7,879 nucleotides of DNA from Streptosporangiaceae bacterium (GTDB lineage Bacteria; Actinomycetota; Actinomycetes; Streptosporangiales; Streptosporangiaceae), in NCBI GenBank assembly GCA_030038715.1, contig JASHSO010000219.1:1-7879 (forward strand), written 5' to 3'. The notes under the pieces were generated by a model, which worked only from the letters and a program-made list of their open reading frames with translations, did not search any database and was not told the origin of the DNA. A program made the translations under genes and the position numbers. How positions within the stretch are numbered: the first letter of the stretch is position 1; the number at the start of each line of letters is the position of its first letter. Shown one piece after another: positions 1 to 5,645 of this stretch.

Positions 1-665
1 GGGTGACCGGCGTGCTGCCGTGCGGCATGAGCACCAGGCTGACGGTGGTCGGCGGGCCCGGCAGTGTGCTGCACGGTGCAGACCCGGTTGAGCTGGAGAT
101 CGCGGTTCCCGGTAGGCACAACGCGCTCAACGCTGCCGCCGCGCTGGCGCTGACCGTCGAGCTCGGGGTGCCACCCGCACAGGCTGCGGCCGGGCTCGGC
201 GGCTATCGGGGTGCACAGCGCCGGATGGAGCGCAAGGGGGAGGCCGACGGCGTTCTGGTCCTGGACAGCTACGCCCATCACCCGACCGAACTTGCGGCCG
301 ATCTCGCGGCCGCCGCCGAGGTCGCGGCGGGCGGCAGGCTGATTGCCGTCTTCCAGCCGCACCTGTTCAGCCGGACCCAGATCTTCGCGGCAGAGTTCGG
401 CGCCGCGCTGGCAGCGGCCGACGAGGTCCTCGTGCTCGACGTTTACCCCGCCAGGGAGGATCCGGTCCCCGGGGTTAGCGGTCGGCTAGTTGCCGACGCG
501 GTGCCGGGCGGCCGTGCGCTGTTCATGCCGGAGCGCGCCAGCGTGCCTGCCGCGGCGGCCGGCTTGGCTAAGCCGGGCGATGTCGTGCTCACGATGGGCG
601 CGGGTGACGTCACGGCGCTCGGGCCGCAGATCCTTGCTGCCCTCCGGGGGGCAGGCGACAGCTGA
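1..665 (+). CDS. murC: UDP-N-acetylmuramate--L-alanine ligase, C-terminal part (5' end outside window)
   Basis: Cytoplasmic Mur ligase that joins L-alanine to UDP-MurNAc using ATP, the first amino acid step of peptidoglycan precursor synthesis. Only about the last 220 of the usual 460-490 residues are present, and the frame runs off the left edge (first full codon at 3). Visible are the end of the central ligase domain (PGRHNALNAAAALAL, about residues 36-50 of the visible part) and the C-terminal Mur domain, with YRGAQRRME, DSYAHHPTEL (about residues 88-97), FQPHLFSRT and the terminal MGAGDVTALG. These motifs distinguish MurC from MurD, MurE and MurF. The DSYAHHPTE motif has Ser where E. coli has a second Asp. 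The stop codon overlaps the ftsQ start by one base (TGATG), so the two are probably co-transcribed and coupled. Family assignment is very secure; the N-terminal ATP-binding part cannot be judged. Confidence 0.96.
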   Translation, partial: VTGVLPCGMSTRLTVVGGPGSVLHGADPVELEIAVPGRHNALNAAAALALTVELGVPPAQAAAGLGGYRGAQRRMERKGEADGVLVLDSYAHHPTELAADLAAAAEVAAGGRLIAVFQPHLFSRTQIFAAEFGAALAAADEVLVLDVYPAREDPVPGVSGRLVADAVPGGRALFMPERASVPAAAAGLAKPGDVVLTMGAGDVTALGPQILAALRGAGDS

Positions 666-1465
666 TGGGCAAGCAAAAGCTTCGCGCCGATCCGGCAGAC
701 CGCGACGGGAACGTAGTCGCCCTCGCTGGCCGCCGTCTGCGCCGCCGCTGGCCGGCCCGGCCGGGTCCCTTGGACCGGGCCCGGCTGGCGGCGGCCCTGT
801 GGCGCGCGGGCTTCTTCGGTCTGCTCGGGCTGACCGTCCTGGCCGTCGGGGGGTGGGCAGTGCTTAATTCAAGCCTGCTATCGGTGCGGCACGTGCGGGT
901 GACCGGCGATGGCCCGCTAGTGTCAGCGGCGCAAGTCCGCAGGGCGGCGGGCCTCAGGCCGGGAACCCCGCTGGCCAAGGTGGACACCGCCGCGGTCGCG
1001 CGCCGGGTCGAGCGCATCGCGGTCATCGCGTCGGCCCGGGTCAGCAAGTCGTGGCCGGACACGATCGTCATCAGCGTGCGGGACCGGGTGCCGGCGCTGG
1101 CTGTGGCCAGCGCCGGCCGGTATCGGCTCATCGACGGGGCAGGCGTGACAGTTCGCTGGGCCAAGCTCGTTCCCGCACAGATGCCCGTGCTAACCAGCCC
1201 GCCTGCGGTCCTGCGCGGCAACCAGGGGATCCGGGCAGCCGTCGCGGTGCTCAGGGAACTGCCTGCCAAGCTCGGCAAGCTGGTCAAGTCGGTGTCGGCC
1301 CCGTCCGCCGACGCGGTGACGCTGCGGCTTGCTGGCGGGATCACGGTCGTCTGGGGCGGCCCTGGCCGAACCGCGGTCAAGGCCCGGGAGCTGGCACTGC
1401 TGATGCGCAAGCATGCCATTTACTACGACGTTAGCGATCCGAACACCGTGGTCACCCAGGGCTGA
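665..1465 (+). CDS. ftsQ: Cell division protein FtsQ (DivIB)
   Basis: Bitopic membrane protein of the divisome that, in studied bacteria, forms a complex with FtsL and FtsB/DivIC and recruits later septal synthesis proteins. The 266-residue product has the expected order: a basic cytoplasmic tail (about 1-47, including RRLRRRW), one transmembrane helix (about 48-68, FFGLLGLTVLAVGGWAVL), a POTRA domain (about 71-140, starting SVRHVRVTG and including SWPDTIVISVRDR), then the beta-rich FtsQ/DivIB domain (about 143-255), ending in the typical DVSDPNTVVT. The ATG at 665 shares its A with the murC stop, and the G-rich stretch at 646-651 may help ribosome loading. A 252-base gap follows, so ftsZ is probably driven at least partly by its own promoter. 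Sequence identity among FtsQ proteins is low, but position and architecture make the call firm. Confidence 0.95.
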   Translation: MGKQKLRADPADRDGNVVALAGRRLRRRWPARPGPLDRARLAAALWRAGFFGLLGLTVLAVGGWAVLNSSLLSVRHVRVTGDGPLVSAAQVRRAAGLRPGTPLAKVDTAAVARRVERIAVIASARVSKSWPDTIVISVRDRVPALAVASAGRYRLIDGAGVTVRWAKLVPAQMPVLTSPPAVLRGNQGIRAAVAVLRELPAKLGKLVKSVSAPSADAVTLRLAGGITVVWGGPGRTAVKARELALLMRKHAIYYDVSDPNTVVTQG

Positions 1466-1521
1466 CCGCGTCGCCGGTGGCCTCCTGGCCGCGACACGCC
1501 GGCCGCGTATGCGCGCAGTGG

Positions 1522-1551
1522 TTGACCACGGGCAGCGGGCAACCCTACTGT
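1522..1551 (+). promoter_or_regulatory. Candidate ftsZ promoter (housekeeping sigma type)
   Basis: TTGACC at 1522-1527 and TACTGT at 1546-1551 are separated by 18 bases. The -35 matches the consensus TTGACA at five of six positions, and the -10 fits the actinobacterial TAnnnT form. Transcription would start near 1558, giving an untranslated leader of about 160 bases before the ftsZ GTG. It lies in the only large gap of the murC-ftsZ segment, where actinobacteria commonly have dedicated ftsZ promoters. A second TTGACA at 1569-1574 has no convincing -10 partner. The assignment rests on sequence match only. Confidence 0.5.
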
Positions 1552-1575
1552 CCGTATCAGTCGGCAGCTTGACAT

Positions 1576-1606
1576 AACTCTAAATCTCAACTTGAGGGTG
1601 AGAGTT
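1576..1606. promoter_or_regulatory. 31-base dyad in the ftsZ leader, possible operator or RNA hairpin
   Basis: Perfect outer arms AACTCT (1576-1581) and AGAGTT (1601-1606) flank an inner palindrome CTCAACTTGAG (1586-1596). Both share the same centre, C1591, and the two gaps are each four bases. Twelve of fifteen mirrored positions are complementary: six outer, five inner, and A1583/T1599. It starts two bases after a TTGACA and lies 18-48 bases downstream of the predicted transcription start. It could bind a dimeric regulator, or fold in RNA as a stem with an internal loop and an AACUU apical loop. No specific factor is identifiable. Confidence 0.45.
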
Positions 1607-1630
1607 TGACGGGGCGGAATCCGCTGGGTA

Positions 1631-1648
1631 CGCCCGCCCAGACGGGCG
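1631..1648 (+). other. GC-rich hairpin in the ftsZ leader
   Basis: CGCCCG (1631-1636) pairs perfectly with CGGGCG (1643-1648) around a six-base loop, CCCAGA. It lies in the predicted 5' untranslated leader, between the 31-base dyad and the ribosome-binding region of ftsZ. There is no T-run after it, so a simple intrinsic terminator is unlikely. A six-base GC stem can arise by chance at this base composition. Confidence 0.3.
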
Positions 1649-1653
1649 GCTGA

Positions 1654-1689
1654 GGGAGGATTCTGGGGGGACGGTCGGGGGTTCCTCCC
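1654..1689 (+). other. Possible long-loop stem in the ftsZ leader
   Basis: GGGAGGA (1654-1660) is complementary to TCCTCCC (1683-1689), with a 22-base G-rich loop. The left arm resembles a Shine-Dalgarno core but is nearly 60 bases from the start codon, so pairing could mask a decoy site or structure the leader just before the real ribosome-binding site at 1701-1708. The evidence is complementarity alone. Confidence 0.25.
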
Positions 1690-1700
1690 GGACGACGAGC

Positions 1701-1708
1701 GGAAAGGG
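1701..1708 (+). promoter_or_regulatory. ftsZ ribosome-binding site, decides the GTG start at 1718
   Basis: GGAAAGGG lies nine bases before GTG 1718. The in-frame TTG at 1709 directly abuts it, which is too close for initiation. GTG 1718 also gives the family N-terminus [12 protein letters not shown], so the shorter start is preferred. Confidence 0.75.
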
Positions 1709-1717
1709 TTGCTCCTC

Positions 1718-3148
1718 GTGGCAGCACCGCAGAATTACTTGGCGGTCATCAAGGTCGTCGGTATCGGCGGGGGCGGCGTCAACGCCGTGAACCGGATGAT
1801 CGAAGAGGGTCTCAGGGGCGTTGAGTTCATCGCGATCAACACTGACGCGCAAGCGTTGCTGATGAGCGATGCCGACGTCAAGCTCGATGTCGGCCGCGAG
1901 CTCACCAGGGGGCTCGGAGCCGGGGCGAACCCGGAGATTGGCTTCAAGGCCGCGCAGGACCATCGTGAGGAGATCGAGGAGGTGCTCAAGGGCGCCGACA
2001 TGGTCTTTGTCACGGCCGGCGAGGGCGGCGGGACCGGGACCGGCGGTGCGCCCGTGGTCGCCGAGGTCGCGCGGTCGCTCAGCGCGCTGACGATCGGCGT
2101 GGTTACCAGGCCGTTCGGGTTCGAGGGCAAGCGCCGCGCCGGGCAGGCCGACAGCGGGATCGAGAAGCTGCGCAGCGAGGTGGACACGCTCATCGTGATC
2201 CCTAACGACCGCCTGCTGTCGATCTCCGACCGGCACGTGAGCGTGCTCGATGCCTTCAAGGCCGCTGACCAGGTGCTCCTGTCGGGAGTGCAGGGCATCA
2301 CCGACCTGATCACTACGCCTGGCCTGATCAACCTCGACTTCGCCGACGTGAAGTCGGTCATGTCGGGAGCGGGGTCGGCGCTGATGGGCATCGGCAGTTC
2401 GCGTGGCGACGATCGGGCGGTCGCCGCCGCGGAGATGGCTATTTCCAGTCCGCTGCTCGAGGCCAGCATCGACGGCGCGCACGGGGTCCTGCTGTCTATC
2501 CAGGGTGGCTCTGACCTTGGCTTGTTCGAGATCAACGAGGCTGCTCAGCTAGTCGCCAACTCCGCGGCCCCAGATGCCAACATCATCTTCGGCGCGGTGA
2601 TCGACGACGCGCTCGGCGACGAGGTCAGGGTGACGGTCATCGCGGCGGGCTTCGACGAGCCGCAGGCCGGGCGAGCGCGGCCGCGCCCAGCCGGTTACGC
2701 TGCCTCGCTCCCCGCGCAGGCACCGGACCCGGCTAGGTCGTCGGACTGGGGCTCGCTCCGGCTCGGCGAGGCCGAGCCAGTGGCTCCGCCGCCCGCTGTC
2801 TCTTCGCCTCCCAGCGCCTTGCCGGCCGCCGCGTCGGCTCCCGGCTCGCTGACGGGCCCCGGCGTGACGCCGGCCAGCCAGGCAGCAGCGTCGTCCGGCG
2901 GTGCCCGGCCGGGCAGTACCGAGAACGGGGTGATCCACGCCCCCGCCAGCCATGGCGCGCCGGGTGCTCCGGTAAGCGGGCCCGCAGCTCCCGCAGCTCC
3001 CGCAGCGGCAGCGGCCAACGGCGGCGGGACCGGCCAGAGCGCGCGGCCCGGCGGTGGGGCACGGCTGCCCGAGTCGGCGGGCACCAAGCGCAAGTCTGTC
3101 GTGTTCGAGGAGGACGACGAGCTCGACGTGCCCGACTTCCTGAAGTGA
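1718..3148 (+). CDS. ftsZ: Cell division GTPase FtsZ with long disordered linker
   Basis: Tubulin-like GTPase that polymerises into the cytokinetic ring. From GTG 1718 the product is 476 residues. The start is supported by the GGAAAGGG site and the typical N-terminus; an in-frame TTG at 1709 is unlikely. Motifs in order: [15 protein letters not shown] (13-27), the tubulin signature GGGTGTGG (103-110), IPNDRLL (161-167), and the T7 catalytic loop NLDFADV with Asp207 and Asp210. The globular core ends near 313 (VIAAGFD). An Ala/Pro/Gly/Ser-rich linker of about 143 residues (315-457) follows, then a basic-to-acidic tail, [20 protein letters not shown], whose LDVPDFLK matches the C-terminal peptide that binds SepF and other partners. 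The total is well above the roughly 380-400 residues of the Mycobacterium and Streptomyces proteins as I recall them, with the excess in the linker. The stop overlaps the pgeF start. Confidence 0.98.
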   Translation: MAAPQNYLAVIKVVGIGGGGVNAVNRMIEEGLRGVEFIAINTDAQALLMSDADVKLDVGRELTRGLGAGANPEIGFKAAQDHREEIEEVLKGADMVFVTAGEGGGTGTGGAPVVAEVARSLSALTIGVVTRPFGFEGKRRAGQADSGIEKLRSEVDTLIVIPNDRLLSISDRHVSVLDAFKAADQVLLSGVQGITDLITTPGLINLDFADVKSVMSGAGSALMGIGSSRGDDRAVAAAEMAISSPLLEASIDGAHGVLLSIQGGSDLGLFEINEAAQLVANSAAPDANIIFGAVIDDALGDEVRVTVIAAGFDEPQAGRARPRPAGYAASLPAQAPDPARSSDWGSLRLGEAEPVAPPPAVSSPPSALPAAASAPGSLTGPGVTPASQAAASSGGARPGSTENGVIHAPASHGAPGAPVSGPAAPAAPAAAAANGGGTGQSARPGGGARLPESAGTKRKSVVFEEDDELDVPDFLK

Positions 3149-3861
3149 ATTGCCAGCTTGGTCCTGGCGTCGGAGGCGTCTTCTCCGACCGGCATGGTGG
3201 CACGAGCAGGCCGCCGTTCGAATCGATGAACCTCGGCGCGGGAGTGGGCGATGAGCCCGCTGCGGTGACTGCCAACCGTGAGCTGCTGGCCTCGGCGTGC
3301 GGGCTGCAGCCGGGGGACATCGTCTGGATGCGCCAGGTGCACAGCGCCGATGTGCGCTACGTCCGGGCTGGCCAGACGGTCGGCCCAGTCGATGCGATCT
3401 TCACCGACGTGCCCGGACTGGGGCTCGGCGTCCTGGTGGCTGACTGCCTGCCGGTGCTCCTGGCCGATCCCGTGGCCCGCCTGGTCGGCGCAGCGCACGC
3501 GGGCCGGGAGGGCACGCTGGCTGGGGTCGTGCCCGCGCTGGTTGCGGCGATGGCTGCCGCCGGGGCCCGCCCTGACAGGATGCACGCGCTGCTGGGGCCG
3601 GCGATCTGCGGTGGCTGCTACGAAGTGCCAGCCGAACTGCGTGCCAAGGTCAGCGCCGCGGTCCCGGCATGCTGGTGCCAGACCACTGCGGGAACCGCCG
3701 GGCTCGATATCGTCGCGGGCGTCCGGTCGCAGCTCGCCGATCTTTCGGTGACGGCGGTGGCCGCCGACCGCCGGTGCACGAGGGAGTCTGCCGAGCTGTA
3801 CTCCTACCGGCGCGACGGCAGGACGGGCCGGTTCGCGGGCCTAGTCTGGCTGTTGCCATGA
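3145..3861 (+). CDS. pgeF: Peptidoglycan editing factor PgeF (YfiH, multicopper polyphenol oxidase/laccase-like fold)
   Basis: Cytoplasmic zinc protein of the YfiH/DUF152 family. E. coli PgeF removes wrongly inserted L-serine from UDP-MurNAc-L-Ser, proofreading the MurC step; other members also show purine nucleoside phosphorylase or adenosine deaminase activity. The 238 residues cover the whole family length. Metal and catalytic residues are His66 (RQVHSAD), Cys101 (VADCLPVLL) and His118 (AAHAGREG). Other family motifs are [12 protein letters not shown] (151-162) and [17 protein letters not shown] near the end. The GTG start overlaps the ftsZ stop in a GTGA arrangement, so translation is probably coupled to ftsZ. 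Retention of a muropeptide proofreader in the same cluster as murC makes functional sense. The family call is secure; the exact substrate in this organism is inferred. Confidence 0.93.
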   Translation: MNCQLGPGVGGVFSDRHGGTSRPPFESMNLGAGVGDEPAAVTANRELLASACGLQPGDIVWMRQVHSADVRYVRAGQTVGPVDAIFTDVPGLGLGVLVADCLPVLLADPVARLVGAAHAGREGTLAGVVPALVAAMAAAGARPDRMHALLGPAICGGCYEVPAELRAKVSAAVPACWCQTTAGTAGLDIVAGVRSQLADLSVTAVAADRRCTRESAELYSYRRDGRTGRFAGLVWLLP

Positions 3862-3870
3862 TCTGGCGTC

Positions 3871-4641
3871 ATGACCGGGCTTGCTGACAATCGGCCGGAC
3901 GGGACTCCGACCGGCGGTGACGCCCGGCGGCTGGCCGAGCTGGCCGCCAATCTGGCCACCGTGCGGGCCAGGATCGAGGCTGCTTGCGCGGCGGCGGGCC
4001 GGCCGCCTGCCGAGGTCGAGCTCATCGCCGTCACCAAGACGTTCCCGGCTTCCGACATTGTCGCGCTGAGCCGGCTCGGCATTGTGGACATCGGCGAGAA
4101 CACCGACCAGGAGGCGGGACCGAAGGTAGCCGCCTGCGCCCTTGCAGGGCTCGAGCCGCGCTGGCACTTCGTCGGTCAGCTCCAGGTAAACAAGACCGGG
4201 CACGTCGCCAGCTACGCGCACATGGTGCACTCGGTGGACAGGCTGAGGCTGGTCGAGGCGCTCGGCCGCCGGGCCGTGGCCGCCGGCCGCGTCATCAGCT
4301 GCCTCGTGCAGGTCAGCCTGGACAGCACCGTCCGGGGCTCAACCGGGCCGCACCGCGGCGGTGCCGCTCCGGAGCGCGTGAGCGAGCTTGCGGCGGCGAT
4401 CGCGGCCGAGCCAGGGCTCGCACTCGCCGGGGTCATGGCTGTTCCGCCGCTCGGCGAGCCCGCCCGGCCGGCCTACGCCAGGCTGCGCTGGATAGCCGCA
4501 GCAGTCCGGGCGGCATTTCCGCAAGCGGCGGCCATTTCGGCCGGCATGAGCGCTGACCTGGAGCCGGCTATCGCAGAAGGCGCGACACACGTGCGCATTG
4601 GTACGGCGTTGCTCGGTGGTCGGCGGCCCTTCGTCAGGTAA
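3871..4641 (+). CDS. yggS: YggS/PLPBP-family pyridoxal phosphate homeostasis protein
   Basis: Single-domain PLP-binding protein with the alanine racemase-like TIM barrel fold and no known catalysis; family members buffer vitamin B6 and affect amino acid and keto acid pools. The product has 256 residues. Lys56 in LIAVTKTFP is the expected Schiff-base lysine. Further signatures are IGENTDQEAGPK (about 74-85, with Thr where many homologues have Arg), WHFVGQLQVNK (98-108), HSVDR (120-124) and ISAGMSADLEPAIAEGATHV (222-241) followed by RIGTALLG, which forms the phosphate-binding end. ATG 3871 lies nine bases after the pgeF stop and has no clear Shine-Dalgarno sequence, so it may depend on reinitiation. 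The first 18 residues are variable, but no better in-frame start is visible. Its place between ftsZ and sepF is the usual actinobacterial one; a direct role in division is not shown. Confidence 0.93.
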   Translation: MTGLADNRPDGTPTGGDARRLAELAANLATVRARIEAACAAAGRPPAEVELIAVTKTFPASDIVALSRLGIVDIGENTDQEAGPKVAACALAGLEPRWHFVGQLQVNKTGHVASYAHMVHSVDRLRLVEALGRRAVAAGRVISCLVQVSLDSTVRGSTGPHRGGAAPERVSELAAAIAAEPGLALAGVMAVPPLGEPARPAYARLRWIAAAVRAAFPQAAAISAGMSADLEPAIAEGATHVRIGTALLGGRRPFVR

Positions 4642-4670
4642 TGTCCGACGCGTGGTACTCGGCCGGAGTC

Positions 4671-4692
4671 CAGCACAGTGAACCACGTGCTG
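4671..4692 (+). other. Hairpin downstream of yggS, possible terminator or processing site
   Basis: CAGCAC (4671-4676) pairs with GTGCTG (4687-4692). Inside it GTG (4678-4680) pairs with CAC (4684-4686) around a three-base loop, with one bulged A at 4677, giving nine pairs in total. It starts 30 bases after the yggS stop. No T-run follows (next bases AGCTGAATAAAG), so a classical intrinsic terminator is not supported. An RNA processing or stability element, or a non-canonical terminator, is possible. Confidence 0.4.
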
Positions 4693-4714
4693 AGCTGAAT
4701 AAAGCCCAAGAGAA

Positions 4715-4739
4715 CCAAGCACTGAGCCGGGCCGCTTGG
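4715..4739 (+). other. Inverted repeat just upstream of the sepF ribosome-binding site
   Basis: CCAAGC (4715-4720) and GCTTGG (4734-4739) are perfect inverted copies separated by 13 bases. The right arm ends ten bases before the sepF GGAGG at 4750-4754. It may be an operator or a leader stem. I see no convincing -35/-10 pair between 4642 and 4761, so whether sepF has its own promoter is open. Confidence 0.3.
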
Positions 4740-4749
4740 CGTGCGTGAT

Positions 4750-4754
4750 GGAGG
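4750..4754 (+). promoter_or_regulatory. sepF ribosome-binding site, decides the ATG start at 4762
   Basis: GGAGG lies seven bases before ATG 4762. The longer in-frame GTG at 4741 lies upstream of this site and would add seven residues that are not family-like, whereas [14 protein letters not shown] matches the usual SepF N-terminus. Confidence 0.8.
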
Positions 4755-4761
4755 ACAGAGA

Positions 4762-5241
4762 ATGGCCAGCGCAATGCGCAAGATGGCGGTCTATCTCGGC
4801 CTGGTAGAGGATGACCACCGCTACGACGATCGCTACCAGGACGAGTACGACGACGAGTACGACGATTACGGTGCCGAACTCGTCCAGGAAGACGATCCAC
4901 GCTCCGTCGACGGGGTCGGCCGTGTCGCAGAGCGGCGGCCGGGCCGGGTGCAGACGACCGATTTGGCTAGGATCACGACCTTGCACCCGCGCACGTACAA
5001 TGAGGCTCGTACGATCGGGGAGCATTTCCGCGACGGCACTCCGGTGATCATGAACTTGACGGAGATGGTAGACAGTGACGCCAAGCGCCTCGTGGATTTC
5101 TCCGCCGGGCTGATCTTCGGGTTGCGCGGAAGCATCGAGCGGGTGACGAACAAGGTCTTCCTTCTCTCTCCGGCCAATGTCGAAGTCACGGCGGAGGACA
5201 AGGCCAGGATCGCGGAACGGGGCTTCTTCAACCAGAGCTGA
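4762..5241 (+). CDS. sepF: Cell division protein SepF, FtsZ membrane anchor
   Basis: Cytoplasmic FtsZ partner that binds the membrane by an N-terminal amphipathic helix and the FtsZ C-terminal peptide by its core domain; in actinobacteria, which lack FtsA, it is the main FtsZ tether. The product has 159 residues. The helix [14 protein letters not shown] occupies 1-14. An acidic linker (15-66) follows, containing a striking Tyr-based tetrapeptide repeat with tyrosines at 21, 25, 29, 33 and 36. The SepF core runs from about 68 to 152, with [44 protein letters not shown] and [11 protein letters not shown]. The C-terminus is RGFFNQS. The start is set by GGAGG at 4750-4754. Neighbours are yggS upstream and yggT downstream, the standard order. 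The LDVPDFLK tail of FtsZ in this window is the expected partner. Confidence 0.96.
   Translation: MASAMRKMAVYLGLVEDDHRYDDRYQDEYDDEYDDYGAELVQEDDPRSVDGVGRVAERRPGRVQTTDLARITTLHPRTYNEARTIGEHFRDGTPVIMNLTEMVDSDAKRLVDFSAGLIFGLRGSIERVTNKVFLLSPANVEVTAEDKARIAERGFFNQS
4822..4869 (+). repeat. Twelve-base tandem repeat coding Tyr/Asp tetrapeptides in SepF
   Basis: Four 12-base units, each beginning TAC (4822, 4834, 4846, 4858), encode [12 protein letters not shown] and YDDY. The units are imperfect; TACNAGGACGAG-like and TACGACGANNNN forms alternate. The result is an acidic, tyrosine-periodic linker between the SepF membrane helix and its core. Confidence 0.7.
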
Positions 5242-5271
5242 AGCGCACCGGATGCGAGCTAGCGTGGCAGG

Positions 5272-5293
5272 GCAGGCACCGGCGCCTGCGGTG
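5272..5293 (+). other. Overlapping alternative stems in the sepF-yggT gap
   Basis: GCAGGC (5272-5277) can pair with GCCTGC (5284-5289), or CACCG (5277-5281) can pair with CGGTG (5289-5293). The two pairings exclude one another. The element lies 30 bases after the sepF stop and 20 bases before the yggT GTG. With such short GC-rich stems this may be chance. Confidence 0.2.
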
Positions 5294-5312
5294 AAACATA
5301 GGCAGGCGACAC

Positions 5313-5594
5313 GTGGACATAGTCAGGAATGTGGCTTTTTACGCGCTGTCGGTCTACCTTGTGCTGCTCGTCGTTCGATTGATCTTCAGCTGGATTCAGG
5401 TCTATGCCCGGGACTGGACACCCTCGGGTGTCCTTCTTGTGGTAGCCGAGGGTGTTTATTCGGCCACGGATCCGCCACTGAGATTCCTAAGGCGCTACAT
5501 TCGGCCGCTCCGGCTCGGTAGTGTTGCCCTTGACCTCAGCTTCATGCTGCTGTTCCTGGTGGTGTACGTGCTCTGGCAAGTGTCCAGGCCCTAG
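5313..5594 (+). CDS. yggT: YggT-family small membrane protein
   Basis: Integral membrane protein of 93 residues with two hydrophobic helices, about 7-29 (VAFYALSVYLVLLVVRLIF) and 70-90 (SVALDLSFMLLFLVVYVLW). Between them is the family's conserved segment around TDPPLRFLRRYIRPLRLGSVALDLS (52-76), where a Pro usually seen after YI is Arg here. YggT proteins are coded next to sepF in many Gram-positive genomes and cyanobacteria. Roles in envelope or thylakoid organisation have been proposed, but the biochemical function is unknown. GTG 5313 begins the typical MDIVRNVAFYAL and is preceded by a weak purine-rich AGGCAGG (5300-5306). It lies 71 bases after sepF and 51 bases before divIVA. Confidence 0.9.
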   Translation: MDIVRNVAFYALSVYLVLLVVRLIFSWIQVYARDWTPSGVLLVVAEGVYSATDPPLRFLRRYIRPLRLGSVALDLSFMLLFLVVYVLWQVSRP

Positions 5595-5600
5595 TACGAT
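5573..5600 (+). promoter_or_regulatory. Candidate divIVA promoter
   Basis: TACGAT at 5595-5600 is a good actinobacterial -10 and begins right after the yggT stop. CTGGCA at 5573-5578 matches four of six -35 positions with a 16-base spacer. The predicted start near 5607 leaves a leader of about 39 bases to the divIVA ATG. The -35 lies inside the yggT coding end. Separate transcription would fit the high DivIVA levels needed for polar growth; the evidence is motif match only. Confidence 0.4.
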
Positions 5601-5645
5601 CATCGGGTAGCGTCCATAAGGGGACAAAAGCTTCAGGGAGAAGAG

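Noticed and set aside
262..291. Ser in DSYAHHPTE of MurC instead of the second Asp known from E. coli
   Set aside because: I believe this variant occurs in ordinary actinobacterial MurC proteins. The surrounding motif is intact, so it is not a sign of inactivation.
1466..1515. GGCC-rich short inverted repeats after ftsQ as a terminator
   Set aside because: Stems are only four bases with no T-run; expected by chance in this base composition.
1569..1574. Perfect -35 hexamer TTGACA next to the dyad
   Set aside because: At 16-19 base spacing there is no TAnnnT-like -10 (TTGAGG at best). It is kept only as context for the dyad.
1709..1711. TTG as the ftsZ start
   Set aside because: It abuts the GGAAAGGG ribosome-binding site, and its three extra residues are not part of the conserved N-terminus; GTG 1718 fits both.
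1580..2535. Long open frames on the - strand opposite the ftsZ gap and gene
   Set aside because: They mirror the high-GC codon bias of ftsZ, show no family motifs (His/Arg/Asp-rich noise), and conflict with an unmistakable FtsZ on the + strand.
2695..3585. 296-residue - strand open frame across ftsZ and pgeF, and other long antisense frames such as 6250-7314
   Set aside because: Composition-driven shadows of GC-rich genes. They have no recognisable domains and span two well-supported + strand genes.
3858..3887. Nine-codon mini-ORF starting ATGA at the pgeF stop and overlapping the yggS start
   Set aside because: It has no ribosome-binding site and no evidence of function, and is easily formed by chance at a stop codon.
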